Shown here: positions 27,801 through 36,477 of the stretch, piece by piece
Layout: each line of letters opens with the position of its first letter
Position numbering within the stretch: position 1 is the stretch's first letter
Source: Frigidibacter oleivorans
Lineage (GTDB): Bacteria; Pseudomonadota; Alphaproteobacteria; Rhodobacterales; Rhodobacteraceae
DNA: 64,000 bases
Assembly (NCBI RefSeq): GCF_003993775.1
Contig: NZ_RJRZ01000006.1
Span: 101,988 to 165,987 of the forward strand
Direction of reading: 5' to 3'
Made by a program: the position numbers and the translations under genes
Notes under the pieces: model-generated
The model's input: the letters and a program-made list of their open reading frames with translations, nothing else
Told to the model about the DNA's origin: nothing
The model's database searches: none

Positions 27801-30303
27801 CCGGGCCCTGCGGCATCACCACCCGGTCGAGCCGCCGTTCCACCGGCCGGCCCGACCCCTCGACCAGACGCACGGCGATGGCGGCGGACAGGGGCTGCGC
27901 GGCCCCGCCCATGTCGGGGAAGATCACCGGCAGGGTGGCGCGCCCCTCGGCATCGGTGCGCCCGCCGGCCTCCAGCGTCTGGAACTGCGGCGACAGCCCC
28001 GCGTCATGCGCGCCGAAGCGGTAACCATCCCATCCCGGCAGGCTGTCCGCCGCCGACAGGCGCAGGTCGCCCTCCACCGCCAGATCCGCCCCCGGCGCGC
28101 CGAAGAGATAGCGCGCCGAAATCCCGACCTCGGGCCGCCGGTCCAGCGCCAGCGGACCGTCCGGCAGGGTCAGGTCGAAGTCGATGCGTTCGGGCAGGAA
28201 ATCCTCGACGAGGATCGACTGTCCCGCCAGCGGCGGCGCGTCGGGATCGGCCAGCGCCTCGACCCGCCAGGTGCCGCGCGGCACGTTGCCCGCCAGCGGG
28301 AAGGCCGCCACATGCCCGCCCGCCCCCGCATCGGCCACCAGCTGCCGCGCATGTTCCACCCCGTCGGGGCGGATCAGCCGCAGGGTCAGCGGCAGGTCGG
28401 TCAGCGCCGCCACCCGCGGATCGCGGGCCAGCGCGGTGACATGCACCGCCTCGCCCGCGCGATAGGCGCCCCGGTCGGTGGTCAGGAACAGGTCGATGGG
28501 CGGCGCAGGCTCGCGCCCCTCCACCCCGCGGTCGGACAGGTCGAACTCCGGTTCCGTCAGCGGCAGGAAGGCGAAGTCGGCCGCCTCGCCCTCGCCGGCG
28601 CTGACGGTCAGCAGCGCCGGCGCCGCCCCGCCCGTGCCCGCCGTCATCGCGGCGGGAAAGCGGGCATGGCCCTCGCCATCCGCCACCGCCTCGCCCAGCA
28701 CCGCATTGGCGCGCGAGATCAGCTGCACCCGCGCGCCCGGCTTCGGCCCGGCATCGGCCAGCGAGCGGATCAGTGCATGCAGCCCGTCGCCCCCCTGCAG
28801 CGTGGTGATGCCGATGTCGGACACGAGGAACCATTGCAGCGCCGGCGGATGATCCCACGGATCCTGCCCCGGCACGGCGGCGGTCAGCACATAGATGCCC
28901 GGCCCGGCGCCGGCCGCATCCGCCAGCACCGCGTCCAGCGGCAGGCGGGTGGTCACGTCGCGGTTGACCTCCATCGCCACCTCGGCCTCGCCCTCCCACA
29001 GGGTCTCGGCCATCGCGTCGTCCAGCCTCTCGATCTCGTAGACCTCCAGCGGCCGGCCGAAGAAATCGCCCTGGATCGCCCGCACCAGATTGCGGTCCGA
29101 CAGCCGGGACAGCCGCAGCTCCAGCCGGTCGGTGTTCACCGTCTCGACCGGGATGCCGGCCCCGGCGGCGCGGGGCAGGATATAGGCCCGGCCCGGAAAG
29201 CGCGCGGCGGGCGTCCGGTCGCGGACATAGCCGGTGACCGCCACGTCGCGGGCCAGTTCCTCGCCCGCGGCCGAGGGCAGCCCGGCGCGGAAGGTGATCT
29301 CATAGCGCGCGCCGTGGCTGACGCCGGTGACGCAGATCTGCCGGTCGGTCGCCTCGACCGCCAGCCCCGGATCGGGCAGGCGCAGATAGGTGGCATAGTC
29401 CACGCCCGCCTGCGCCAGATCCTCGGTGAAGATCGCGCAGATCTGCGGGCGGGCGCTGTCGGCGCGCACCTCGTGGCTGTCGATGCGGAAACCGTATGTG
29501 CCCACCGCATCGGCCAGCGCCGCCGCGGTGTCGTCGCGCGGGTCCAGCGCCTGCGCCAGACGCAGCGCCGGGATCGTCGCGCGGCCCCGGTCCACCCGTT
29601 CCAGCGCCGCGGCCATCGTGGCCAGCGCCGTGGCCTGCATCGGCGCCGACCCGGCGCGCAGATAGGCGTTCACCGCCGCGGACAGCGCCGTCTCGGCATA
29701 TTGCCGGCGTTCATAGTCCTCGCCCGGCCGGGCCAGGCCCAGTTCGGCATAGTCCACCCAATGTTCGGGCGCGTCGGTCACGCTCAGCGCGCGGCCCATC
29801 CAGTCCTGCGCGGTCGCGGGGTCGGCGGCACGGTCGCGGGCGGCCGCGGCAAGGTAGTCCTCGACCGGCGCGTCGGCGGCGCGGTGCAGGTCCGACAGGC
29901 CGCGCGCCTGCACCAGCGCCATGTCGAAATCCGCCTGCTGCAGGAAGCCCAGCTCTCCGGCCCGTTGCCGCGCCAGATCGGCCGCGCCCGCCGCCGCATC
30001 GACCACCCGGCCCGAGATCGCACCCTCATAGGGCACCTCCTCGGTCACGCCGGTCTTGGGAAAGCAGGACCCCGCCCGGCTGTTGAAGGTGAACGCCGCA
30101 CAGGCCGTATCGGCCAGACAGGCGGCGCGGCAGGCCTGAAGCGTGGTGTCGAAGATCGGCCGCAGGTCCGAGCCGTAGAAATCCGTCCCCTCGGTCAGCA
30201 CGGCCCGCCGGTCGGGCACCAGCCCGCCCTCCTGCGCCAGAAGCGGCGCGCCGGCCCCCAGCGTCAACGAGGCGATCAGGATCGCGGCGATCCGGTTCAG
30301 CAT
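24829..30303 (-). CDS. Bacterial alpha-2-macroglobulin with N-terminal PAN domain
   Basis: 1824 residues from the ATG of MLNRIAAILIASLTLGAG, a signal peptide. Residues ~45-90 form a PAN/apple-like disulfide domain (Cys-rich, TLQACRAACLADTACAAFTF). The remainder is a run of macroglobulin MG domains, with bait region and TED domain. The thioester motif CTEQ lies in 'YPYGCTEQITS' near residue 1377, so the protein can form covalent traps. In bacteria such proteins protect the periplasm against proteases, working with PBP1C, whose gene overlaps the 3' end. It is divergent from a hybrid kinase. Confidence 0.93.
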   Translation of the reverse strand: MLNRIAAILIASLTLGAGAPLLAQEGGLVPDRRAVLTEGTDFYGSDLRPIFDTTLQACRAACLADTACAAFTFNSRAGSCFPKTGVTEEVPYEGAISGRVVDAAAGAADLARQRAGELGFLQQADFDMALVQARGLSDLHRAADAPVEDYLAAAARDRAADPATAQDWMGRALSVTDAPEHWVDYAELGLARPGEDYERRQYAETALSAAVNAYLRAGSAPMQATALATMAAALERVDRGRATIPALRLAQALDPRDDTAAALADAVGTYGFRIDSHEVRADSARPQICAIFTEDLAQAGVDYATYLRLPDPGLAVEATDRQICVTGVSHGARYEITFRAGLPSAAGEELARDVAVTGYVRDRTPAARFPGRAYILPRAAGAGIPVETVNTDRLELRLSRLSDRNLVRAIQGDFFGRPLEVYEIERLDDAMAETLWEGEAEVAMEVNRDVTTRLPLDAVLADAAGAGPGIYVLTAAVPGQDPWDHPPALQWFLVSDIGITTLQGGDGLHALIRSLADAGPKPGARVQLISRANAVLGEAVADGEGHARFPAAMTAGTGGAAPALLTVSAGEGEAADFAFLPLTEPEFDLSDRGVEGREPAPPIDLFLTTDRGAYRAGEAVHVTALARDPRVAALTDLPLTLRLIRPDGVEHARQLVADAGAGGHVAAFPLAGNVPRGTWRVEALADPDAPPLAGQSILVEDFLPERIDFDLTLPDGPLALDRRPEVGISARYLFGAPGADLAVEGDLRLSAADSLPGWDGYRFGAHDAGLSPQFQTLEAGGRTDAEGRATLPVIFPDMGGAAQPLSAAIAVRLVEGSGRPVERRLDRVVMPQGPVPGLRPLFEGGLPEGAEAGFEVIALGPDARPVPATVSWRVNRVETDWQWYVLYGEWQWEPVTTRTPVAGGEAVLTGDGPVTIAVPTDWGEYEIMAEIAGPVPATASLPFSAGWFAPSAGSDTPDRLDVALDRPAYAPGDTATLRLVAQSAGIAQVSVLSDRVIETRMVEVAEGATELPLTVTDDWGAGAYVMASLLRPLEGAGPDDRAPVRAMGLAHAAVAPGDRQLRAAFEVPEAADPRGPLPVALKVEGVAPGETAFATIAAVDLGILNLTGFDSPDPSAHYFGQRKLGVAVRDSYGRLIDGQTGEMGLVRSGGDAGAGLRMQAPPPTEDLVAFFEGPVQVGADGYARASFDLPSFNGTVRLMAVVWSPAGVGQAEADVLVRDPVVVTAALPRFLTPGDSSRLRLDFVHATGPAGDMALEVAGEGLDLSAPATVTLAEGGTATLSLPLTAPDATGLHRIRVTLTTPDGRRLDKLLSLPVQVNDPEVMRQSRFTLAAGETFTFDANVFAGLIPGTGRATLAAGPVARFDAPGLLSMLDTYPYGCTEQITSRALPLLYLSGLAQDLGVAAEDGIAGRIDEAIAAVLLNQTAGGAFGLWSPESGDLWLDAFVTDFLSRARAEGHDVPDTAFRAALDNLRNQINYAPDFDAGGGPYAYALMVLAREGAAAIGDLRYYADVRAAAFDTPLAAAQLGAALAAYGDQTRADAMFARAAGLAEAPLADEPQVWRADYGTRLRDAGAVLALAAEAGSGAVPQAALADRLAQGIAGRNLSTQEATWALLATHALIDRAGVSGLTVNGAPAEGPLVRLLEDRVAGGDTLAIANGSGAETDLTLTTFGVPSEPEPAQGNGYAITRSYYDLDGNPADPSAAAQGDRLVVVLEVQPFAGGAARLMVDDALPAGFEIDNPNLIRAGDIAAFPWIEPVETRMTEFRQDRFLAALDWEGSETFRLAYVVRAVSPGAFHHPAAVVVDMYRPDYRARTAAGRVTIAE

Positions 30304-30403
30304 GGGGCGTCCTCCCGTTCCGTGCGGGCGGATGCTCGCAGGGGCGGGCGGCCATTGCAACGAGTCGCCGATGCGCGGTTAAGCCCGCCTTCACCCGCAG
30401 CGG

Positions 30404-30433
30404 CGATGGTCGTGCCGGCGATGATCGTGCCGG
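30404..30433. repeat. Two 15-base tandem copies upstream of the hybrid kinase
   Basis: CGATGGTCGTGCCGG is followed directly by CGATGATCGTGCCGG, 14 of 15 bases identical. They end 21 bases before the ATG of the kinase. They could be a binding site or a chance duplication in the 5' leader. Confidence 0.5.
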
Positions 30434-30454
30434 AACGCCGGTCGACGGGGGCGC

Positions 30455-32716
30455 ATGCTGGAGTTGCTGGCAAAGGAACGGCGGGCGCGGCTGGCGGCGG
30501 AACGGCTGCTGGACCAGAAAAGCCGCGAACTGATCGAGGCGAACCGCAGGCTCGCGCTGCATGCCCGCAGCCTGTCGGACCAGATCGTCGCCCAGCGGAC
30601 CGAGGCCGAGGGGCTGAAGACCGGGCAAAGCCGCGCCATGGCCGAGGCGGAACGCGCGCATTGGCAGGCCCTGCGCGCCGAACGGCGGCTGTGGCAGGCG
30701 CTGGACAGCATCGACGACGGCTTTGCGCTGTTCGATCGCGGGCTGCGGCTGGTCCTTGCCAACCCGGTCTGGGCGCGGCTGTGGACGGGCGCGGAGGTCC
30801 TCGATCCCGGCACCGGCTATGACGCCATGCTGGCGGCGGCGCGGGCCGGGGGACGGCTGCCGCCGGATCTGGCCCCGGACTGGGTGGCGCGGATGCGGGC
30901 GCGGCTCGAGGACGACACGCCCGCGCCGGTGACGGTGGCGCTGGCCGACGGGCGGCTGATCCGGCTGACCGAACGCCGCGGGCCCGAGGGCGACCTCGCC
31001 TGCCTTGCCCGCGACGTCACCGACATCACCCGCCATCAGCGCGACTTGGAAGACGCCCGCGCCCGGGCCGAGGCGGCGAGCCGGGCGAAATCCGCCTTCC
31101 TCGCCAACATGAGCCACGAGATCCGCACCCCGATGAACGGCGTGGTCGGCATGGCCGACCTGCTCTGCGCCGGCCCGCTGACCGAGGAGCAGCGGCTTTG
31201 CGCCGAAACCATCCGCTCCTCGGGCGAGGCGCTGCTGGCCATCATCAACGACGTGCTCGATTTCTCGCGGATCGAGGCCGACCGGATGACGCTGGCCCCC
31301 GCGCCCTTCGACCTCGAACGCTGCATCCACGAGGTGATGCTGCTGCTCGGCCCCTCGGCCCGCGACCGGGGCCTGTCGCTGATGGTGGATTTCGACCTGT
31401 TCCTGCCCACCCGCTTCGTCGGCGATGCGTTGCGGATCCGGCAGGTGCTGACCAACCTCGCCGGCAACGCGGTGAAGTTCACCGCCGCGGGCCATGTTCT
31501 GGTCCGCGTGACCGGGATCGAACAGGCGGACAGCGGCACCTTCGACCTGCATGTGACGGTCGAGGATACCGGCATCGGCATCGCCGCCGCCGATGTCGAA
31601 CGCATCTTCGACGAGTTCGAGCAGGTGGAGGCCGCCGCCAGCCGCAGCTTCGAGGGCACGGGGCTGGGTCTCGCCATCACCCGCCGCCTGATCGCGCTGA
31701 TGGGGGGCGAGGTCTGGGTGGACAGCGTGCCGGGCGAAGGGTCGTGCTTCGGCTTCCGGCTGAGCCTGCCCGCCGCCGAACCGCGCGAGGAACGGCGCCA
31801 GCCCGCGCTCGCGCGGCCGCTGGCCCGGGCGCTGGTGATCGACGCGCAGCTGCTGGACCGCACGATCCTCGGCCGCCAGCTGGCGACCTTCGGCATCGCG
31901 CCGGTGCTCTGCGCCGATCCGGAGGCCGCGCATGCGCTGCGGCAGGCGGCGGGGGCCGCGCCCGTCGATCTGGTGATCGCCGATCTGGCGGCGCTGCCCG
32001 CGGAGGCGGCGGCAATGACGGCGACGCTGGCACGCATCGCCTCCGGGCTGCCGGTCTTCCTGATGGCGCCCCCGGGGCAGCCCCTGCCCGAGGCGATCGC
32101 CGCGGCGGACCCGGCCTCCGCCCCCGCGATCGCGGCCATGCTGCCGCGCCCGGTCCTGCGCAGCGACCTGTGGCGGGCGCTTTCCGCGCTCGCGCCGGCA
32201 GAGGCGCCCGCCCCCGCCACACCTCCCGCCGAACCCTCCACCCCCCGGCGGATGCGCGTGCTCGCGGCCGAGGACAATCGCACCAACCAGTTGGTCTTCG
32301 CCAAGATGGTGGCGGGGCTCGCCATCGACCTCGCCTTCGCGGGCGACGGGCTGGCCGCCCTCGACCGGTGGCGGGACTGGCGGCCGGACCTGATCTTCAT
32401 GGATGTGTCGATGCCGCGGATGGACGGCGTGGCGGCGGCCCGGGCGATCCGGGCGGCCGAGGCGGCGCAGGGCGGCCATGTGCCCATCGTCGCCCTCACC
32501 GCCCATGCGCTGGACGGCGATGCGGAGGCGATCCTCGCCGCCGGAATGGACCGCTACATGACCAAACCCCTGCGCCGGGCCGCCATCGTCGAGGCGATCC
32601 TCGCCCATGCGCCCGACGGCGCGGTCCCGCCGCTGTCCGCCGCGCCGCAGGCGGAACCGCTCGCGCCGGACGCTCTCCTCCCGCCCCCTGCAGCTGACGA
32701 AAATATCCCGGGGTGA
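30455..32716 (+). CDS. Hybrid histidine kinase/response regulator
   Basis: 753 residues with no membrane segment, so cytoplasmic. Residues 1-80 are charged coiled coil. ~80-190 is a PAS-type domain (LDSIDDGFALFDRGLRLV). The HisKA box 'NMSHEIRTPMNGVVGM' has phospho-acceptor His at 221. The ATPase domain has 'NLAGNAVKFT', 'DTGIGIA' and 'GTGLGLAI'. A first receiver-like domain (~450-560) is degenerate in its acidic pocket (LVIDAQ instead of LVIDDN). The second receiver has Asp650 in 'IFMDVSMPRMDG' and 'TKPL'. The last 11 codons and the stop are made of a chromosomal repeat element (see 32681). Confidence 0.9.
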   Translation: MLELLAKERRARLAAERLLDQKSRELIEANRRLALHARSLSDQIVAQRTEAEGLKTGQSRAMAEAERAHWQALRAERRLWQALDSIDDGFALFDRGLRLVLANPVWARLWTGAEVLDPGTGYDAMLAAARAGGRLPPDLAPDWVARMRARLEDDTPAPVTVALADGRLIRLTERRGPEGDLACLARDVTDITRHQRDLEDARARAEAASRAKSAFLANMSHEIRTPMNGVVGMADLLCAGPLTEEQRLCAETIRSSGEALLAIINDVLDFSRIEADRMTLAPAPFDLERCIHEVMLLLGPSARDRGLSLMVDFDLFLPTRFVGDALRIRQVLTNLAGNAVKFTAAGHVLVRVTGIEQADSGTFDLHVTVEDTGIGIAAADVERIFDEFEQVEAAASRSFEGTGLGLAITRRLIALMGGEVWVDSVPGEGSCFGFRLSLPAAEPREERRQPALARPLARALVIDAQLLDRTILGRQLATFGIAPVLCADPEAAHALRQAAGAAPVDLVIADLAALPAEAAAMTATLARIASGLPVFLMAPPGQPLPEAIAAADPASAPAIAAMLPRPVLRSDLWRALSALAPAEAPAPATPPAEPSTPRRMRVLAAEDNRTNQLVFAKMVAGLAIDLAFAGDGLAALDRWRDWRPDLIFMDVSMPRMDGVAAARAIRAAEAAQGGHVPIVALTAHALDGDAEAILAAGMDRYMTKPLRRAAIVEAILAHAPDGAVPPLSAAPQAEPLAPDALLPPPAADENIPG

Positions 32717-32753
32717 ACTGGCCGGCACGGCCAAGAGGGGCAGCGCCCCTCCC
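32681..32753 (+). repeat. Double-hairpin intergenic element, copy A
   Basis: The sequence CCGCCCCCTGCAGCTGA-N3-AAATATCCCGGGG is followed by two inverted repeats: TGGCC...GGCCA, then AGGGGC-AGC-GCCCCT. Copy B at 36397 has the same opening block but different stem sequences. Read on the minus strand, the hairpins come first and CCCCGGGATATTT comes after them, next to the 3' end of the minus-strand transglycosylase gene. Similar blocks are common between genes in Rhodobacter and Paracoccus genomes. The kinase gene ends inside this copy. Confidence 0.75.
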
Positions 32754-32764
32754 TGTTTTCCGGG

Positions 32765-34000
32765 TCAGGAGGCGCGCAGCCGTTCCAGCATCTCGGCGCT
32801 GGCATAGCCGTCGGGCGGCAGCCCGACCGAGGCCTGCCAGGCCCGAAGCGCCGCCAGCGACCCGGAGCCCAGCTTGCCGTCCACGCCCCCGGTGTCGAAG
32901 CCCTTCGCCGTCAGCAGGCGCTGCATCTCCATCCGCTCGGCGGTGCTCAGCGCCCGGTCGCCGCGCGGCCAGGACTGCACGAAGCCGCCCTTGCCCGCCA
33001 GCCGGTCGGCCAGATGCCCGATCCCGATCGCATAGCTGTCCGAGGTGTTGTAGCGGGTGATCGCCGCGAAATTCGGCCCGATCAGGAAGGCCGGCCCCCG
33101 CGCCCCCGCCGGCGTCAGGACCGAGGCCGCGCCCATCGTGGGCAGGCTGCCGCCGGCGGCCGGGGCCACACCCATCGCCGCCCATTGCCCCACGCTGCGC
33201 GTCGTCTCCTTGCCGACCAGCCGCCGGTCGAAGCCTTCGGGCAGCCGCACCTCCAGCCCCCAGGGCTCGCCGCGCCGCCAGCCCGACTGCGCCAGATAGG
33301 CGGCGGTCGAGGCCAGCGCGTCGGTCGGATCGTCCGACCAGATGTCGCGCCGCCCGTCGCCGGTGAAATCGACGGCATGGTCCAGAAAGCTCGTCGGCAT
33401 GAACTGGGTATGGCCCATCGCCCCGGCCCAGCTTCCCACCATGCCCTGCGGCGAGACATCGCCCGCCTGCACGATCTTCAGCGCCGCGATCAGCTGTTCC
33501 TCGAAGAAGGCGCCGCGCCGCCCGTCATAGGCCAGCGTCGCCAGCGCCGGCAGCGTGGCCGTGCTGCCGCGATTGGCGCCGAAGCTCGATTCCAGCCCCC
33601 AGACCGCCGCCACCACCTCGGCATCGACGCCATAGCGCCGCTCGATGGCGGCCAGCTGGCTGGCCTGCCGCGCCATCGCCGCCCGCCCGTCGGCGATGCG
33701 CGCGCCCGACACCGCCCCGTCGAGGTAATCCCAGATCGCCCGGGTGAATTCCGACTGGTTCCGGTCCAGCGCGATGATCGAGGGCTGATAGCGCACCCCC
33801 TGCATCGACCGGTCATAGGTGGCGGCCGACACGCCCGAGGCCAGCGCCCGGGCGCGGAAATCCCGCACCCAGCCGTCGAAACCCGCGACGCTGCTGCGGG
33901 TCACCGGCACGGGCGAGGTCAGGGGGGCCGCGAATTCCGCCCCGCCGCAGGCGGGCAGCAGGGTGAAGGCGGTGCACAGCACAACCGGGGAAAGGCGCAT
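32765..34000 (-). CDS. Lytic murein transglycosylase B-type lipoprotein
   Basis: 411 residues. The N-terminus has a lipobox-like 'TLLPAC' (Cys19), so it is likely anchored in the outer or inner membrane. The catalytic domain has Glu in 'AVWGLESSFGANRG' and the later 'GAMGHTQFMPTSF' and 'SDAIASTAAYL'-type motifs of MltB. The C-terminal ~60 residues form a peptidoglycan-binding domain 1 ('LLTAKGFDTGGVDGKLGSGS'). It cleaves peptidoglycan glycan strands, giving 1,6-anhydromuramic ends. It is convergent with the hybrid kinase. Confidence 0.92.
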   Translation of the reverse strand: MRLSPVVLCTAFTLLPACGGAEFAAPLTSPVPVTRSSVAGFDGWVRDFRARALASGVSAATYDRSMQGVRYQPSIIALDRNQSEFTRAIWDYLDGAVSGARIADGRAAMARQASQLAAIERRYGVDAEVVAAVWGLESSFGANRGSTATLPALATLAYDGRRGAFFEEQLIAALKIVQAGDVSPQGMVGSWAGAMGHTQFMPTSFLDHAVDFTGDGRRDIWSDDPTDALASTAAYLAQSGWRRGEPWGLEVRLPEGFDRRLVGKETTRSVGQWAAMGVAPAAGGSLPTMGAASVLTPAGARGPAFLIGPNFAAITRYNTSDSYAIGIGHLADRLAGKGGFVQSWPRGDRALSTAERMEMQRLLTAKGFDTGGVDGKLGSGSLAALRAWQASVGLPPDGYASAEMLERLRAS

Positions 34001-34066
34001 GATCCGTCCTGCTCGTTCTTGGTGGTTGCGCCCAGTCTAGCGCGCGACCGTGCCGGCGCAAAGCCG

Positions 34067-36343
34067 CTAGCGGCGGGTGCGCAGAACCTTGCGCCGGGGC
34101 GCCGCGGCCTTGGCCTTGGCCACGGGCTTGCGCCCGCCGCGCCCCTTGCGCCCGCCGCTGGCGCCGCCGCCCCCCGGCAGGATCGCGCCCTCGATCTCCA
34201 GCAGGTCCAGCATCAGCCCGCCGGTCAGGGGCACCGCCTCGGACAGGCGCACCAGCACCTTCTGCCCGATGCCGATGACGGTGCCGGTATCCGCGCCCAT
34301 CAGGGTCTGGCTGTCGGGGTCGAAATGGAAGAACTCGCGCCCCACGTTGCGGATCGGGATCAGGCCGTCGGCCCCCGTCTCGTCCAGCTTCACGAACAGC
34401 CCGAACCGCGCCACCCCCGACACCCGGCCGGTGAATTCGCTGCCCACGCGGTCGGCGAGGAAGGCCGCCAGATAGCGGTCGGTGGTGTCGCGTTCCGCCG
34501 CCATGCTGCGCCGTTCGGTGTCGCTGACATGGGTGGCGGTCTCTTCCAGCATCTCGATGTCCTGCGCCGACAGCCCGTCGGTCCGCCCGTCCATGCCGCC
34601 GCCCCAGCCATGGCCGGAAATCAGCGCCCGATGCACGATCAGGTCGGAATAGCGCCGGATCGGCGAGGTGAAATGCGCGTAGGACCGCAGCGCCAGCCCG
34701 AAATGGCCAAGGTTCTGCGGGTGGTAATAGGCCTGCGTCATCGACCGCAGCGTGCTGATGTTGATCAGCTCGTCGAAATCCGTGCCCTCGGCCTGCGCCA
34801 GCAGCCGGTTCAGATGCGCGGTCTGCAGCACCTGCCCCTTGGCCAGCACGAAGCCCGAGGCCTCGGCCACCTCGCGCAGCGCGTTCAGCTTCTCGGGGCT
34901 CGGCTCCTCGTGCACGCGGTACAGCAGCGGCCGGCGCAGCCGTTCCAGTTCCTCGGCGGCGGCGACATTGGCGAGGATCATGAACTCCTCGATCAGCCGG
35001 TGCGCGTCATGGCGGTCGCGGAAGTTGACCGACTGCACCCGCCCGTCGTCGGACAGCACGATCCGCCGTTCCGGCAGGTCGAGGTCCAGTGGCTGCCGCC
35101 GCGCCCGCGCCGCCTTCAGCGCGCCATAGGCGGCATAGAGCGGGCGGATCACCTCGTCCATCATCGCGGCGCAGCGCGGGGTCGGGTTGCCGTCGGCCGC
35201 GGCCTGCGCCTCTTCATAGGTCAGGCTCGCCACCGACTTCATCAGCGCCCGGTGAAAGCGGTGGCCGATCTTGTTGCCCTCGGCGTCGATCTTCATCCGC
35301 ACCGCGATGCAGGCCCGCGCCACGCCCTCGTGCAGTGAACAGAGGTCGCCCGACAGATGCTCGGGCAGCATCGGCACCACCCGGTCGGGGAAATAGCTGG
35401 AATTGCCGCGCCTCCGCGCCTCGCGGTCCACCGGCGATTGCGGGGTGACGTAATGGGCGACATCGGCGATGGCGACCCAGATCACATGCCCGCCCGGGTT
35501 GCGCGGGTCGTCGTCGGCATGGGCGAGGCAGGCATCGTCATGGTCCCGCGCATCCGCCGGGTCGATGGTGACGAAGGGCAGGTGGCGCAGGTCGTCGCGC
35601 CCCTCGGGACCGGCGGGCACCATCGCATCCGACAGGCGGATCACCTCGTCGGGAAAGTCGTCGGGGATGCCGTGCTGGTGGATGGCGATCAGGCTGACGG
35701 CCTTGGGTGCCGAAGGGTCGCCCAGCCGGTCCGTCACCCGCGCCCAGGGCAGGCCCAGCCGGCCGCGCGGGCCGGCCTGTTCCGCCTCGACCAGTTCGCC
35801 GTCCTGCGCGTCGAGCGTGGCATCGCGCCCGACCCGCCATTCCTTGTCCGATCCCTTGTCGATCGGCACGATCCGCCCGCCTTCGGTCGCCTTGCGGAAG
35901 ATGCCGATCACCTTGTGGCTGGCCACGCCGATCTTGCGGATCAGCCGCGCCTGATAGTCGTGATCCTCGGACCTGAGCTCGATCAGCTTGCACAGCACCC
36001 GGTCGCCCGCCGCCACTGGCGCATCGGCCTTGCGCGGCACGAACAGGATGCGCGGCGCCGGGCCGCGGCCCTCCCATTCCATCGGCCTGGCGAACTGGTC
36101 GCCATCGGCATCGGCCGCCAGGATCGTCAGCACCGTCACCGGGGGCAGCTTGTCGGCATCGCGCCAGCTGTGGCGGCGCCGTTCCAGGAGGCCCTCCGCC
36201 TCCAGCTCCTTCAGCAGCCGCTTCAGCTCGATCCGTTCGGCCCCCTTGATGCCGAAGGCCTTGGCGATGTCGCGCTTCGCCGTGGCGCCGGGATGGTCGG
36301 CGATCCAGTCGAGGATCTGCTGTCGGGTGGGGATCTGTGCCAT
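34067..36343 (-). CDS. rnr: Ribonuclease R
   Basis: 758 residues. There is an N-terminal helix-turn-helix-like region, two cold-shock domains, then the RNB domain with catalytic acids in 'TIDPADARDHDDACLA' (~residues 253-268) and 'SSYFPDRVVPMLPEHL'. An S1 domain follows ('VGSEFTGRVSGVARFGLFVK'), and a Lys/Arg-rich tail ends the protein. It degrades structured RNA 3' to 5', takes part in ribosome quality control and rises in cold or stationary phase. It is 134 bases from dapE and in the same orientation. Confidence 0.95.
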   Translation of the reverse strand: MAQIPTRQQILDWIADHPGATAKRDIAKAFGIKGAERIELKRLLKELEAEGLLERRRHSWRDADKLPPVTVLTILAADADGDQFARPMEWEGRGPAPRILFVPRKADAPVAAGDRVLCKLIELRSEDHDYQARLIRKIGVASHKVIGIFRKATEGGRIVPIDKGSDKEWRVGRDATLDAQDGELVEAEQAGPRGRLGLPWARVTDRLGDPSAPKAVSLIAIHQHGIPDDFPDEVIRLSDAMVPAGPEGRDDLRHLPFVTIDPADARDHDDACLAHADDDPRNPGGHVIWVAIADVAHYVTPQSPVDREARRRGNSSYFPDRVVPMLPEHLSGDLCSLHEGVARACIAVRMKIDAEGNKIGHRFHRALMKSVASLTYEEAQAAADGNPTPRCAAMMDEVIRPLYAAYGALKAARARRQPLDLDLPERRIVLSDDGRVQSVNFRDRHDAHRLIEEFMILANVAAAEELERLRRPLLYRVHEEPSPEKLNALREVAEASGFVLAKGQVLQTAHLNRLLAQAEGTDFDELINISTLRSMTQAYYHPQNLGHFGLALRSYAHFTSPIRRYSDLIVHRALISGHGWGGGMDGRTDGLSAQDIEMLEETATHVSDTERRSMAAERDTTDRYLAAFLADRVGSEFTGRVSGVARFGLFVKLDETGADGLIPIRNVGREFFHFDPDSQTLMGADTGTVIGIGQKVLVRLSEAVPLTGGLMLDLLEIEGAILPGGGGASGGRKGRGGRKPVAKAKAAAPRRKVLRTRR

Positions 36344-36396
36344 GCCCTTTCGGTATCATGCGCCGCGCGGGCCGGAAAGGGCGCCCCCGATCCGCC

Positions 36397-36463
36397 CCGC
36401 CCCCTGCAGCTGATCCAAATATCCCGGGGGAGTCGCCGCAGGCGACGGGGGCAGAGCCCCCTC
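36397..36463 (+). repeat. Double-hairpin intergenic element, copy B
   Basis: Same opening block as copy A (CCGCCCCCTGCAGCTGA-N3-AAATATCCCGGGG), followed by hairpins with different sequences: GTCGCC-GCA-GGCGAC and GGGGGC-AGA-GCCCCC. The pairing is preserved while the bases differ from copy A, which points to selection on structure. It lies between dapE (stop 36478) and rnr (start 36343), with the hairpins next to the dapE 3' end. It may end the dapE transcript. Confidence 0.75.
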
Positions 36464-36477
36464 TGCCCTCCGGTCCC

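Noticed and set aside
24430..30822. Very long plus-strand open frame opposite the pbpC and macroglobulin genes
   Set aside because: Composition is Arg/Gln/His/Pro-rich with no domain; it is the antisense shadow of two well-supported genes in GC-rich DNA.
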